Assembly (NCBI RefSeq): GCF_004963255.1
Contig: NZ_SUGA01000002.1
Span: forward strand, 142,770 to 206,769
Source: Mesorhizobium sp.
GTDB lineage: Bacteria; Pseudomonadota; Alphaproteobacteria; Rhizobiales; Rhizobiaceae
Direction of reading: 5' to 3'
Length of the DNA stretch: 64,000 bases
The notes under the pieces: model-generated
The model's input: only the letters and a program-made list of their open reading frames with translations
The model's database searches: none
What the model was told of the DNA's origin: nothing
Shown here: in pieces, positions 1-8,747 of the stretch
Layout of the letters: every line of letters begins with the position of its first letter
Position numbering within the stretch: position 1 is the first letter of the stretch
Program-made: the position numbers and the translations under genes

Positions 1-264
1 CCCGGCGCTGCTTATATCGACGGGTTCGTCGATGCTGCTGCCGTCGTCAGGGAGCCCGGACCGGATTTCCACACGCATGAAAAGATCATCGACGGCAGGC
101 TCGCAAAACGCCGGCTCGACCATTGCTTCGTCGGCGGCATGCTGGCCAGGCGCGTCCGTTCGGTGACAGCGGATGTCGGCGCGGAGGCATCCGACCATTT
201 TCCGCTAAGGGTCGATATCGACTTGGAAACGCCGGGCATCGCCTCGGGTCCGACGGGCAGATGA
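1..264 (+). CDS. Endonuclease/exonuclease/phosphatase family protein, C-terminal part
   Basis: Open from the first base of the window; 87 residues are visible before the TGA, so the N-terminal part lies outside. The tail reads LDHCFVGG and then SDHFPLRVDID, which is the C-terminal Asp-His motif of the EEP superfamily (metal-dependent phosphodiesterases such as exonuclease III, sphingomyelinase and inositol phosphatases). The His of SDHFPL is the catalytic base in that family. The substrate cannot be told from this fragment. The next gene begins only seven bases after the stop on the same strand, so the two may be co-transcribed. Confidence 0.7.
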   Translation, partial: PGAAYIDGFVDAAAVVREPGPDFHTHEKIIDGRLAKRRLDHCFVGGMLARRVRSVTADVGAEASDHFPLRVDIDLETPGIASGPTGR

Positions 265-271
265 GGCGGGT

Positions 272-1117
272 ATGACGCTGTTCGTCTTCCTGGCTGTGCT
301 GTCGGCGGCTGCCATGCACGCGATCTGGAACGCGCTGGTCAAGGTGCATCTCGACCGCTTCCTATCGATCACGCTGATGACGCTCGGCATGGGCGCCGCG
401 GCGCTCGTGGTGCTGCCCTTTGTCGAGATGCCGAAGGCCGAGGTCTGGCCATTCATCCTCGCCTCGGTTTTCTTCCACATGGGCTACCGGACATTCCTGA
501 TCGGTGCTTACAAGGCCGGCGATTTCGCCCAGACCTATCCGCTGGCGCGCGGCACCGCGCCGCTGCTCTCGGCGCTGGGCGGCATCGTGCTGGTCGGGGA
601 GGTGCCTGCGCCGCTTGCCATCGTCGGCATCGTGCTGTTGTCGATCGGCACGCTGGTCATGTCGTTTCGCGGCGGCGCGCATCTGGAAAGGCTCAATCTG
701 CGCGCCGTCGGCTTCGCGCTTGGCACATCGATCTTCATCGCCAGCTACACGCTTTCCGACGGCAGCGGCGCGCGGCTGGCGGCGACCGCGACGAGCTACG
801 CCGCTTGGCTGTTCGTCTGCGATGCGACGTGGGCGCTGGTGCTGTGCGTCGCCTTTCGCGGGCCACAGTCGCTGCCCGTGCTGGCTCGCGACTGGAAGGC
901 TGGGCTGTTCACCGGCGTGCTCAGCGGCGCGGCCTACTGGATCGTCATGTGGGCGATGACCAAGGCTCCCATCGCCTCGGTCGCGTCGCTGCGCGAAACC
1001 TCGATCCTGTTCGCAATGCTGATCTCGGTGCTGGCGCTGGGCGAGAAGATGACGGCCTGGCGCGCCACGGCCGCGCTCGGCATCGTCGCCGGCGTCGTCG
1101 CGCTGAGAATGGGTTGA
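272..1117 (+). CDS. EamA/DMT-superfamily membrane transporter
   Basis: A 281-residue, very hydrophobic protein with about ten predicted membrane spans, the size and layout of the drug/metabolite transporter superfamily, in which two five-helix EamA repeats face each other in the inner membrane. The second half carries the WIVMWAMTKAPIASVASLRET stretch, split here as WIVMWAM and APIASVASLRET, typical of the second EamA repeat, where small residues precede an Arg-Glu-Thr turn. It follows the EEP gene closely and ends six bases before the convergent MFS gene stop. Family members export amino acids, nucleosides or unknown metabolites; no substrate can be assigned from sequence. Confidence 0.85.
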   Translation: MTLFVFLAVLSAAAMHAIWNALVKVHLDRFLSITLMTLGMGAAALVVLPFVEMPKAEVWPFILASVFFHMGYRTFLIGAYKAGDFAQTYPLARGTAPLLSALGGIVLVGEVPAPLAIVGIVLLSIGTLVMSFRGGAHLERLNLRAVGFALGTSIFIASYTLSDGSGARLAATATSYAAWLFVCDATWALVLCVAFRGPQSLPVLARDWKAGLFTGVLSGAAYWIVMWAMTKAPIASVASLRETSILFAMLISVLALGEKMTAWRATAALGIVAGVVALRMG

Positions 1118-1123
1118 TGCCAT

Positions 1124-2341
1124 TCAACCGAGCACGGTCATCACCTGGCCGCGCTTCTCGGGGCTGAAGCGGATGACGACGATGATGCAGACTGCAACCA
1201 CGCCGGCAAACAGCGCCAGCGCATAACCGTAGCTGCCTCCCGGCGCTTCGGCGATGCCGGCCTGGTAGGGGCCGCCATAGGAAGCGGCCAGATTACCGGC
1301 CTGATAGATGAAGCCGGGCAGCGTCGCCCGCACCGAGCCCGGCGACAATTCGTTGAGATGCACCGGGATGACGCCCCAGGCGCCTTGCACCGCCACCTGC
1401 ATGATGAAGGCGCCGATCGCCAGCATGAAAGGCGTGGTCGTATAGGCCCAGAGCGGGATCGCCGGCAGGGCGATCACGCAAGCGAGCGTGATGGCGTTGA
1501 TGCGGCCGATCTTCTCCGACAGCGCGCCGAAGGCCAAGCCGCCGACAATGGCGCCGATGTTGGCGACGATGGTGATCCAGCTCACCGTGTGCGGATCGAA
1601 GCCGTGCTGCTTCTTCAGGAAGGTCGGGTAGAGGTCCTGAGTGCCATGGCTGAAGAAGTTGAAGAACATCATCAGCACGACGGCATAGAGGGCGATGCCC
1701 CAGTGCTTCCGCAGCGTTTCGAGAAGACCGGGCCGCGCCTGCGAACGGCCTTCGACGAAAGCAGGCGATTCCGGCACATGCGAACGGATGAACAGGACGA
1801 TCAGCGCCGGCACGAAGCTCAAGAGGAACATGGCGCGCCAGCCGATGGTGAAGTCGCCGATCTTCTGCCCGTAGAGCAATCCGTAGGCGACGGCGGCAAG
1901 CAAATAGCCGGCCGGATAGCCGCATTGCAGTATGCCCGAGACCATGCCGCGCGCGCCGGGTGGGATAGACTCCATCGCAAGCGAGCTGCCCAGGCCCCAT
2001 TCGCCGCCCATGGCGATGCCGAACAGGGCGCGCAGCGCCAGGAATATGCCGAGATTGGGCGAGAAGGCGGCCAAGGCGCCGATCACCGAATAGCTGACGA
2101 TATTCAGCATCAGGATTGGCTTGCGGCCGTATTTGTCGGCAAGCATGCCGAAGAAGAACGCACCGATGAAGCGTGTGGCCAAGGTCAAGAACAGCGCCTT
2201 GGAGACGGCGGGGACATCAGTCTGGAATTCAGCGGCAATATCGGTGAGCAGGAAAGTCAGAAGGAAGAAATCAAACGCGTCGAGCGTCCAGCCCAGAAAG
2301 GACGCGACTACGGTTTTCTTCTGCTCGCTGGTGAGGTTCAA
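1124..2341 (-). CDS. MFS transporter, sialate/lactate:H+ symporter-like
   Basis: A 405-residue major facilitator with twelve hydrophobic segments. The signature loop between helices 2 and 3 reads GMLADKYGRK (about residues 65-74), and helix 1 has WTLDAFDFF, the pattern seen in the SHS and AAHS groups that carry monocarboxylates, sialate or aromatic acids with protons. It is the last gene of the long minus-strand catabolic array, 93 bases after the Dabb gene, so it may import or export an acidic pathway intermediate, alongside the sugar-type ABC importer upstream. Family is clear; the substrate is inference. Confidence 0.85.
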   Translation of the reverse strand: MNLTSEQKKTVVASFLGWTLDAFDFFLLTFLLTDIAAEFQTDVPAVSKALFLTLATRFIGAFFFGMLADKYGRKPILMLNIVSYSVIGALAAFSPNLGIFLALRALFGIAMGGEWGLGSSLAMESIPPGARGMVSGILQCGYPAGYLLAAVAYGLLYGQKIGDFTIGWRAMFLLSFVPALIVLFIRSHVPESPAFVEGRSQARPGLLETLRKHWGIALYAVVLMMFFNFFSHGTQDLYPTFLKKQHGFDPHTVSWITIVANIGAIVGGLAFGALSEKIGRINAITLACVIALPAIPLWAYTTTPFMLAIGAFIMQVAVQGAWGVIPVHLNELSPGSVRATLPGFIYQAGNLAASYGGPYQAGIAEAPGGSYGYALALFAGVVAVCIIVVIRFSPEKRGQVMTVLG

Positions 2342-2434
2342 GGCGGTGCTCCTTTTGTGTCCCCAAAAGGAGCGATATGTTCCACGGCGGGCAAAAGAGA
2401 ACGGGACAGCTGCCGGTTTTAAGCCGGCGAGCGG

Positions 2435-2752
2435 TCACATTTGCGTCACCTCGAGATCGATGACCATCAGCCCGTCGGTGCCCTCTTCAAGCGCGGCGAC
2501 AAGGCGCCCGCCGGCGCGCTGATGCGCCTCGTGCACGAGATAGGCGTCACGGGCGACGGCATCGCGAAAGTCGATGGTGAAGCCATGCGTGAAGCCGCGC
2601 GCGAACGGCTCCGGGCTGACATTGGCGCTGAAATGCACCTTGCCCATGCCGTCGATGACGGCGCGCAGCGCTTCGAGATCGGCATGGATCGCCTCGCGCT
2701 CGGCTGTGGGAATATCCTCGCGGAAGCGGACAAAGACGCAGTGGCGGATCAT
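2435..2752 (-). CDS. Dabb (stress-response A/B barrel) domain protein
   Basis: A 105-residue protein starting MIRHCVFVRFRED, the typical opening of Dabb-fold proteins, which form dimeric ferredoxin-like barrels. The motif HGFTIDFRDAVARDAY around residues 55-70 is the usual conserved block of the family. A longer reading frame exists but would run into the upstream GMC gene; the ATG at 2752 is preceded by GGAG at a good distance and is preferred. Dabb proteins are often found in sugar and aromatic catabolic operons, and some are cyclases, but most have no known reaction. Here it sits ten bases behind a GMC oxidoreductase. Confidence 0.85.
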   Translation of the reverse strand: MIRHCVFVRFREDIPTAEREAIHADLEALRAVIDGMGKVHFSANVSPEPFARGFTHGFTIDFRDAVARDAYLVHEAHQRAGGRLVAALEEGTDGLMVIDLEVTQM

Positions 2753-2762
2753 CGTTTTCTCC

Positions 2763-4391
2763 TCAAGCCGCCTGATTGCCCTTGAACACGGCCGGCGGCA
2801 GCGGCTCGCGGCCAAGGATGAGGTCGGCACCCTTTTCGCCGACCATGATGGTCGGCGCATTGGTGTTGGAAGAGGGGACTCGCGGCATCACCGAGGCGTC
2901 GCAGACGCGCAAACCCTCGATGCCGCGCAGCCTGAGATCGGGCGTCACGACCGCCATCGCGTCATGGCCCATGCGGCAGGTGCCGACAGGATGATGATCG
3001 GTCTTGGAGCTGCGGCAGGCATAATCGAAGAGATCGGCGTCGCTCTGCAGGTTCGGACCCGGAAGCACCTCGCGCAACACGAAGGGCTGAAGCGCCTTCT
3101 GCCGCATGATCTCGCGCGCCAGCCTGAGGCCCTTGATCGACATGTCGCGGTCATACGGATCGGACCAGTAGTTCGGATCGATCAGAGGATGGTCGGCCGG
3201 ATCGGCGCTCTTCAGCCGCACCGTGCCGCGCGAGCGCGGGCGCAGGAAGGCGGAGTTCAGCGTCACGCCCGGGTTCTTCAGCTTCTCGACGCCGGCCTCG
3301 ATGCCGGAGCCGAGGCCGAGATGGAACTGGATGTCGGGCGAGGCGGCCGTCGGGTCGGCGTACCAGAAGCCGCCGGTCTCGAACAGGCTCGAGGCGACCG
3401 GCCCCTTCTTGAGCAGAAGATACTGCAGCCCGGCCCATAGGGTGCGGTGCAGCTTGGCGTAGTTGTCGTAGGTGTGGTCGCCGGTGCATTCGGCGATCAA
3501 GAACAGGTCGAGATGATCCTGCATGTTGGAGCCGACGCCTGGAAGGTCGTGCACCGGCGTGACGCCGACCGATTTCAGGTGGTCGGCCGGGCCGATGCCC
3601 GACTGCATGAGGAGCTTGGGCGAGCCGATCGCGCCCGACGAGACGACCACCTCGCGTTCGGCGCGCAGGATGGTCTTTTCGCCACCTGGCCTGTCGACGA
3701 CTTCGACTCCGATAGCGCGGCCTTTCTCGATGACGACGCGGGTGACGAGAACGTCCGTCCGCACCGTCAGGTTCTTGCGGGCGCGGATCGGCTTCAGATA
3801 GGCAACAGAGGCGGACGAGCGCCGCGCATTCTTTTGCGTCAGCTGATAGTAGCCGACGCCCTCCTGGCTGGCGCCATTGAAGTCCGGGTTGAAGGGTATG
3901 CCCATTTCCTGTCCGGCGCGGAAATAGGCCTCGCAGATCGGCAGCGGCGAGATCGGGTTCGACACACCGAGCGGTCCTTGGTCGCCATGGAAATCATTGG
4001 CAAAACGCTGGTTGTTCTCGGCGCGCTTGAAATAGGGCAGCACGTCGCGATAGCCCCAGCCGGCGAGCCCCTCTTCCTTCTCCCAGGCGTCGTAGTCGCG
4101 GGCGTTGCCGCGCGTGTAGATCTGGGCGTTGATCGACGAGCCGCCGCCGACCACCTTGGCCTGCGTGTACCAGAAGATGCGGTCCTTCATGTTCTTCTGC
4201 GGCACAGTCGACCAGCCCCAGGAGGCGATGCCCTTGGTCATCTTGGCGAAGCCCGCCGGCATGTGGATCAGCGGATGCCAGTCCTTGCCGCCGGCTTCGA
4301 GCAGCAGCACGGAATTCGAAGGATCCTCGCTCAGCCGGTTGGCGAGAACACAGCCGGCCGGACCGGCGCCAACAATGATGTAGTCAGCCAT
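2763..4391 (-). CDS. GMC family FAD-dependent alcohol dehydrogenase (choline dehydrogenase-like)
   Basis: 542 residues, the usual length of the BetA/AlkJ branch of glucose-methanol-choline oxidoreductases. The FAD-binding GAGPAG lies at residues 8-13, followed by VLLLEAGG near 28-35 and the flavin-contact stretch VVGGGSSINA near 79-88. The catalytic pair is present as His-467 in HHPVGTCRMG and Asn-511 in SNTNAPT. There is no signal peptide, so it works in the cytoplasm or on the inner membrane face, oxidising a primary alcohol to an aldehyde and probably passing electrons to quinone. Six bases separate it from the SDR gene upstream. The choline assignment should not be taken literally: no bet genes are nearby, and the context suggests an alcohol made from the imported compound. 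Confidence 0.9.
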   Translation of the reverse strand: MADYIIVGAGPAGCVLANRLSEDPSNSVLLLEAGGKDWHPLIHMPAGFAKMTKGIASWGWSTVPQKNMKDRIFWYTQAKVVGGGSSINAQIYTRGNARDYDAWEKEEGLAGWGYRDVLPYFKRAENNQRFANDFHGDQGPLGVSNPISPLPICEAYFRAGQEMGIPFNPDFNGASQEGVGYYQLTQKNARRSSASVAYLKPIRARKNLTVRTDVLVTRVVIEKGRAIGVEVVDRPGGEKTILRAEREVVVSSGAIGSPKLLMQSGIGPADHLKSVGVTPVHDLPGVGSNMQDHLDLFLIAECTGDHTYDNYAKLHRTLWAGLQYLLLKKGPVASSLFETGGFWYADPTAASPDIQFHLGLGSGIEAGVEKLKNPGVTLNSAFLRPRSRGTVRLKSADPADHPLIDPNYWSDPYDRDMSIKGLRLAREIMRQKALQPFVLREVLPGPNLQSDADLFDYACRSSKTDHHPVGTCRMGHDAMAVVTPDLRLRGIEGLRVCDASVMPRVPSSNTNAPTIMVGEKGADLILGREPLPPAVFKGNQAA

Positions 4392-4397
4392 TGTTCC

Positions 4398-5159
4398 TCA
4401 CAAGCGTGGCACGGAGAGCGCGCCGTCGACATCGATGACCGATCCGGTCGAAAAGCCGAATTTGCCGGAGGCGAGCGCCGCAACCACGGCGCCGATGTCG
4501 GCGGTTTCGCCCCAGCGTCTTGCCGGCACCAGGCCGTCCTCGATCAGCGCGTCATATTTGGCGGAGACGCCAGCGGTCATATCGGTGCGGATGATGCCCG
4601 GCCGCACCTCGAACACGCCGATGTTCTCGGCTGCGAGCCGCAGCGCCAGGTTCTTTACCCACATCGAAAGCCCGGCCTTGGAAATGCAGTAGTCGGCGCG
4701 TTCCGGCGAAGCCATTTCGGCGCTGACCGAAGTGATGGTGATGATCGATCTGGCAACGGTTGCGGGTGTCGCCAGCATAGCCTTGGCGACGGCCTGGCTG
4801 AGGAACACCGTGCCGCGCAGGTTGATGCCGACCGCGCGGTCGAAATTCTCCGGCTTCAGCTCCAGCAAATCGCCGCGCACAACAGCGCCGATGCCGGCAT
4901 TGTTGACCAGGCAATCGATGCGGCCGAAGGCGCGCATGGTAGCTTCAACGACCAGCGCGTGCCCGGCGAGATCGGCGATGTCGCAACGATGATAGGCAAA
5001 CTTCGCGCCGCGCGCGGTAATAATCTCGGCAAGTTCGTCGGGGGGCCTGTCGGCGAGGTCGGCGACAAGGATGTCGAAGCCGGCATCGGCCAGTGCCTCG
5101 GCGCAGGCCAGCCCGATGCCGCGCGCGCCTCCGGTGACGATGGCTGCAGGGCGGGTCAT
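4398..5159 (-). CDS. SDR family oxidoreductase (FabG-like)
   Basis: 253 residues of classical short-chain dehydrogenase. The NAD(P)-binding TGGARGIG is at 9-16, NNAG at 86-89, and the catalytic Ser-144, Tyr-157 and Lys-161 are all in place (TITSVS and YCISK). The end reads FSTGSVIDVDGALSV, the usual C-terminal pattern. An acidic residue after the second strand (ADLAD) suggests NAD preference. It overlaps the upstream GMC gene by four bases (ATGA) and is followed after six bases by the other GMC gene, so the three are translated together. It probably interconverts a hydroxyl and a ketone on the substrate of the flanking flavoenzymes. Confidence 0.9.
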   Translation of the reverse strand: MTRPAAIVTGGARGIGLACAEALADAGFDILVADLADRPPDELAEIITARGAKFAYHRCDIADLAGHALVVEATMRAFGRIDCLVNNAGIGAVVRGDLLELKPENFDRAVGINLRGTVFLSQAVAKAMLATPATVARSIITITSVSAEMASPERADYCISKAGLSMWVKNLALRLAAENIGVFEVRPGIIRTDMTAGVSAKYDALIEDGLVPARRWGETADIGAVVAALASGKFGFSTGSVIDVDGALSVPRL

Positions 5160-6658
5160 GCGGCAAGCTCCGTCTTGCGGAGATAGTCCGCCACGCGCAG
5201 CGCCTGGGCGGCGATCGACAGCGCCGGATTGACGGCCGCCGAGGTCGGCAGGAAGCCGCCATCGACGACGAACAGGTTCCGGTGATCATAAGCGCGGCAG
5301 AAGGGATCGAGCGGCGCGGTGGCCGGGTCGTTGCCCATCCTCACCGTGCCGCATTGATGCGACGGCGTGCGCTTGTCGAAGGGGCGCGACAGCACGATCG
5401 GATAGCCGCAGGCGCGAAGGTTCTCGCGCATCACCTTGGTCAGGCCTTCCAGCGACTGCATGTTGGAGCGCCGCCACTGCATGACGATCTCCTTTCCGTC
5501 GACCATGATGCGGCTTTCGGGATCGGGAAGGTCCTCGCACATCAGGTACCAGTCGACGGCGTGGCCGGCCATGAAGTCGAGCACGAATTTCGGCATCGTC
5601 TTTACATTGGCCTTGAGCATGTTGCCGTCGATCTTGCCGAGCAGTTGCACATTGCCAAGCGGCTTGCCGCCCTTGCCGTCCGACAGATAGTAATCGTTGA
5701 GCATCAGCGTCTTCTGGTAGACGCTATCGTTGCGGCGACGCGGATCGATCGCCAGCATGGCGCTCGAATTGTGGTTCATGAAATTGCGCCCGACCTGGTC
5801 GGAGCTGTTGGCTAGACCTCTGCCTTTCGCGGAGGGCGAGCGCAGCAGGATGGCGGCCGAGTTGATCGCGCCCGCCGAGAGGATGACCAGCTTCGGCGAC
5901 AGCGTCTTCTGCGCGCCATCTTGGGTGTAGTGGATGGTAGCGATTGACTTGCCGTCCGGCGCGGTTTCGAGCCAGTCGACATGGGCACCGGTTTCGAGGC
6001 GGATGTTCGGATCCATCAGCGCCTCGGCCAGCGGGCCGGTCTGCGCGTCGATCTTGCCCTGGCCGGTGTTGGGGAAGGCGTCCCAGCCGGTCTTGCCTTC
6101 CTTCAGCCAGCTCTCGATGTCGACGCCGAGCGGCAGCGATGCCGGATGCAGACCGAGACCTTTCAACTCGGCGCGGGCGCGGGCGATCGGCGGCTCGTCC
6201 GGCACCGGCTTGAAGGCATAGGGGATCGAATGGAATGGTTCGGTCGGGTCTTCGCCCAGCGTGCCGCGCACGCGAAAGAGCTGCTCGGCCTTCGAATACC
6301 AGGGCTCGAACTCGTCATAGGAAAACGGCCAGGCCGGCGAGACGCCGCCGAAATGCTCGAGCTCGGAGAAATCCTCCTTGCGGTACCGGATCAGGACGGC
6401 GCCGAAGAATTTCGAATTGCCGCCGACATAGTAGTAATTGCCGGGGTTGAAGGGCGCGCCTCCGGCCTCGCGCCACATCTCCTTCGGCCGGTAGTGCTCG
6501 TCGAGGAAAATCGAACGCGTCGAGCGCGCATGCGGTGTCGCGGGCAGCGGCTCGCCGCGCTCCAGGATCAGGATCGAGGCGCCGCTGCCGGCCAAGCCGG
6601 AGGCGATCGTGGCGCCGCCGATGCCGGAGCCGATGATGACGATATCCGGGTTTGCCAT
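5156..6658 (-). CDS. GMC family FAD-dependent oxidoreductase, sugar-oxidase-like branch
   Basis: 500 residues with the FAD Rossmann motif GSGIGG at 10-15 and the GMC C-terminal domain, His-434 in HQCGTVRMG and Asn-477 in NPALSI. The N-terminal block with PFNPGNYYYVGGNSKFFG resembles the branch that includes glucoside 3-dehydrogenases and pyranose-oxidising enzymes rather than choline dehydrogenases; that is a judgement by eye. No signal peptide and no partner small subunit or cytochrome c gene is present. It lies five bases after the ABC ATPase gene. A likely job is oxidation of the imported sugar-like substrate at a ring hydroxyl, with the companion Gfo/Idh/MocA and SDR enzymes handling the keto product. 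Confidence 0.85.
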   Translation of the reverse strand: MANPDIVIIGSGIGGATIASGLAGSGASILILERGEPLPATPHARSTRSIFLDEHYRPKEMWREAGGAPFNPGNYYYVGGNSKFFGAVLIRYRKEDFSELEHFGGVSPAWPFSYDEFEPWYSKAEQLFRVRGTLGEDPTEPFHSIPYAFKPVPDEPPIARARAELKGLGLHPASLPLGVDIESWLKEGKTGWDAFPNTGQGKIDAQTGPLAEALMDPNIRLETGAHVDWLETAPDGKSIATIHYTQDGAQKTLSPKLVILSAGAINSAAILLRSPSAKGRGLANSSDQVGRNFMNHNSSAMLAIDPRRRNDSVYQKTLMLNDYYLSDGKGGKPLGNVQLLGKIDGNMLKANVKTMPKFVLDFMAGHAVDWYLMCEDLPDPESRIMVDGKEIVMQWRRSNMQSLEGLTKVMRENLRACGYPIVLSRPFDKRTPSHQCGTVRMGNDPATAPLDPFCRAYDHRNLFVVDGGFLPTSAAVNPALSIAAQALRVADYLRKTELAA

Positions 6659-6663
6659 AGCTT

Positions 6664-7779
6664 TTAAAGTATGCGCTTCTCGGTCGCCGGGTCGAAGAAC
6701 ACCGCCTTGCTGAGGTTGAAGGCCAAGGGCGTGCTGGTGCCGGGCTGGATCCTGGCGTCTGCTCTCAGCCGCGCTACCACGCCCTTGCCGCCGAGATTGG
6801 TGACGGCGAAGGTGTCGGAGCCGGCCGGCTCCACCACCTCGATATGGCAGTCGGCGGTGGCGATGGCGGAGCCGTTGCGTTCCGCGCCTTCCGGATCGGT
6901 CAACGCTTCGGGGCGGACACCGAAGATGACCTGCTTGTCCTTGAAGGCGGACAGGCCGGCGGGGGCGCCTGGCATCGGCAGCACGATCGGCTGGCGCGAC
7001 TCGCGGTCCAGCACCACCGAAAGGCCGGCGCCGTTGCCGTCGATCTTGGCCGGGATCAGGTTCATTGCCGGCGAGCCCATGAAGTCGGCGACGAAGATGT
7101 TGGTCGGGTTGTTGTAGATCTCGGCCGGCGTGCCGAATTGCTGCACTTCGCCGTCACGCATCACCGCGATCTTGGTCGCCAAGGTCATCGCCTCGATCTG
7201 GTCGTGCGTGACATAGACGATGGTCGTGCCGGTGGTGGCATGCAGGCGCTTGATTTCGATGCGCATGTCGACACGCAGCTTGGCGTCGAGGTTGGAGAGC
7301 GGCTCGTCGAACAGGAAGAGTTTCGGGTCGCGCACCAGCGCCCGGCCCATGGCGACGCGCTGGCGCTGGCCGCCGGAAAGCTGGCTGGGCTTGCGGTTGA
7401 GCAGGTGGCCGATCTGCAGGATCTTGGCGACCTTGTCGATCGCCGCCTGGCGCTCGGCGGCCGGCACGCCGCGCATTTCCATGCCGAAGGCGATGTTTCC
7501 GGCAACGGTCATGTTCGGATAGAGCGCGTAGCTCTGAAACACCATGGCGATGTCGCGCTTCGAAGGGTGCAGATCGTTGATGGCGCGGCCGTCGACGCGG
7601 ATCTCGCCCTCGGTGATCTGCTCCAGGCCGGCGATGGTGTTGAGCAGCGTGGACTTGCCGCAGCCGGACGGGCCGACCAGCACCAGGAAGCCGCCCTTTT
7701 CGAGCTCGACATTGATGCCCTTCAGGATCTCGACGCTCCCGAAGCGCTTCTTCAGCCCATCAATTTCCAGAAAAGCCAT
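6664..7779 (-). CDS. ugpC: Sugar ABC transporter ATP-binding protein (UgpC/MalK family)
   Basis: 371 residues; the ATG at 7779 gives the standard MAFLEIDGLKKRFG start, while the longer open frame would run into the permease gene. Walker A GPSGCGKST is at 36-44, the signature LSGGQRQR at 134-141, Walker B LFLFDEP at 154-160 and the switch His in VTHDQ near 190. After the ATPase domain comes the regulatory MalK-type OB-fold tail with FGVRPEAL. Members of this group energise importers of sugars, polyols and glycerol-3-phosphate, and some serve several importers. It lies 23 bases after the second permease gene. Confidence 0.95.
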   Translation of the reverse strand: MAFLEIDGLKKRFGSVEILKGINVELEKGGFLVLVGPSGCGKSTLLNTIAGLEQITEGEIRVDGRAINDLHPSKRDIAMVFQSYALYPNMTVAGNIAFGMEMRGVPAAERQAAIDKVAKILQIGHLLNRKPSQLSGGQRQRVAMGRALVRDPKLFLFDEPLSNLDAKLRVDMRIEIKRLHATTGTTIVYVTHDQIEAMTLATKIAVMRDGEVQQFGTPAEIYNNPTNIFVADFMGSPAMNLIPAKIDGNGAGLSVVLDRESRQPIVLPMPGAPAGLSAFKDKQVIFGVRPEALTDPEGAERNGSAIATADCHIEVVEPAGSDTFAVTNLGGKGVVARLRADARIQPGTSTPLAFNLSKAVFFDPATEKRIL

Positions 7780-7802
7780 GGTCGTTCCTTCAGAAAACAG
7801 GG

Positions 7803-8747
7803 TCAGCCCTTGACCGCGCCGGCCATCAGCCCGCGCACGAAATAGCGGCCGGCGACGACATAGACGATCAGGGTGGGGAGCGCGGCGATCATCGCCGCCG
7901 CCATGTTGACGTTGTACTCGACGACGCCGGTGGACGTGTTGACGACATTGTTCAGCGCGACCGTCATCGGCATCACGTCGCCGGTGCCGGCATAGGCCGA
8001 GGCGAACAGGAAGTCGTTCCAAATGTTGGTGAACTGGTAGATGACGGTGACGACGAAGATCGGCATCGAGTTCGGCAGCATGATGCGGCGGAAGATCTGG
8101 AAGAAGGACGCGCCGTCGACCTGCGCCGCCTTGACCAGTTCGGTCGGGAACGCCTCGTAGTAGTTGCGAAAGAACAAGGTGGTGAAGCCCAGTCCATAGA
8201 CCACGTGGACGAAGACCAGGTTCACCGTCGAATTGCCGAGGCCAAAGTTGAAGCCGGTCAGGTTCTGCAGCGTGACGCCGAAGCGGCCGATGCTGCCGAG
8301 GATCGTCGCCATCGGCAACAGCACCGACTGGAACGGGATGAAGCAGGCGAACAGCATCATGGCGAAAACCAGCGTGTGGCCGCGGAAGCGCCATTTGGTC
8401 AGCACGTAGCCGTTCAAGGCGCCGAGCAGCGTCGAGATCAGCACCGCCGGCACCACCATCTTGATGGAGTTCCAGAAATAGCCCTTGATGCCGGCGCAGG
8501 TGAGGCCAACGCAGGTCTCGCCCCAGGCCTTGAACCAGGGCGCGATGGTCGGCGACTGCGGCAGCGCCAGCATGTTGCCGTTCTGGATCTCGTCCATGGT
8601 CTTGAACGAGGTGACCAGCATGACGAAGAGCGGCATCAGGTAGAAGATCGCGAACAGCGCCAGCAGGCCGTAGATGACGATGCGGTTGATCGTCCTGGCG
8701 CTGACGCCGCTCGAAGCCGGACGGGCAGGCGAGGCAACAGTGCTCAT
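7803..8747 (-). CDS. Carbohydrate ABC transporter permease (MalG type)
   Basis: 314 residues with six hydrophobic spans. The cytoplasmic EAA loop is seen as EAFPTELVKAAQVDGASFFQIFRRIMLP, given here as EAFPTELVKAAQVDGAS followed by FQIFRRIMLP, at about residues 197-223; it docks to the ATPase. The N-terminus is soluble and starts MSTVASPARPA. It overlaps the first permease gene by four bases. The arrangement of substrate-binding protein, MalF-type, MalG-type and UgpC-type genes is the CUT1 group, which imports oligosaccharides, glycosides or polyols. Confidence 0.93.
   Translation of the reverse strand: MSTVASPARPASSGVSARTINRIVIYGLLALFAIFYLMPLFVMLVTSFKTMDEIQNGNMLALPQSPTIAPWFKAWGETCVGLTCAGIKGYFWNSIKMVVPAVLISTLLGALNGYVLTKWRFRGHTLVFAMMLFACFIPFQSVLLPMATILGSIGRFGVTLQNLTGFNFGLGNSTVNLVFVHVVYGLGFTTLFFRNYYEAFPTELVKAAQVDGASFFQIFRRIMLPNSMPIFVVTVIYQFTNIWNDFLFASAYAGTGDVMPMTVALNNVVNTSTGVVEYNVNMAAAMIAALPTLIVYVVAGRYFVRGLMAGAVKG

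Noticed and set aside
4398..5159. Idea that the SDR and choline-dehydrogenase-like genes form a betaine pathway with the aldehyde dehydrogenase
   Set aside because: No betI, betC or choline transporter is present, and the operon context is a sugar-type importer with CoA enzymes.
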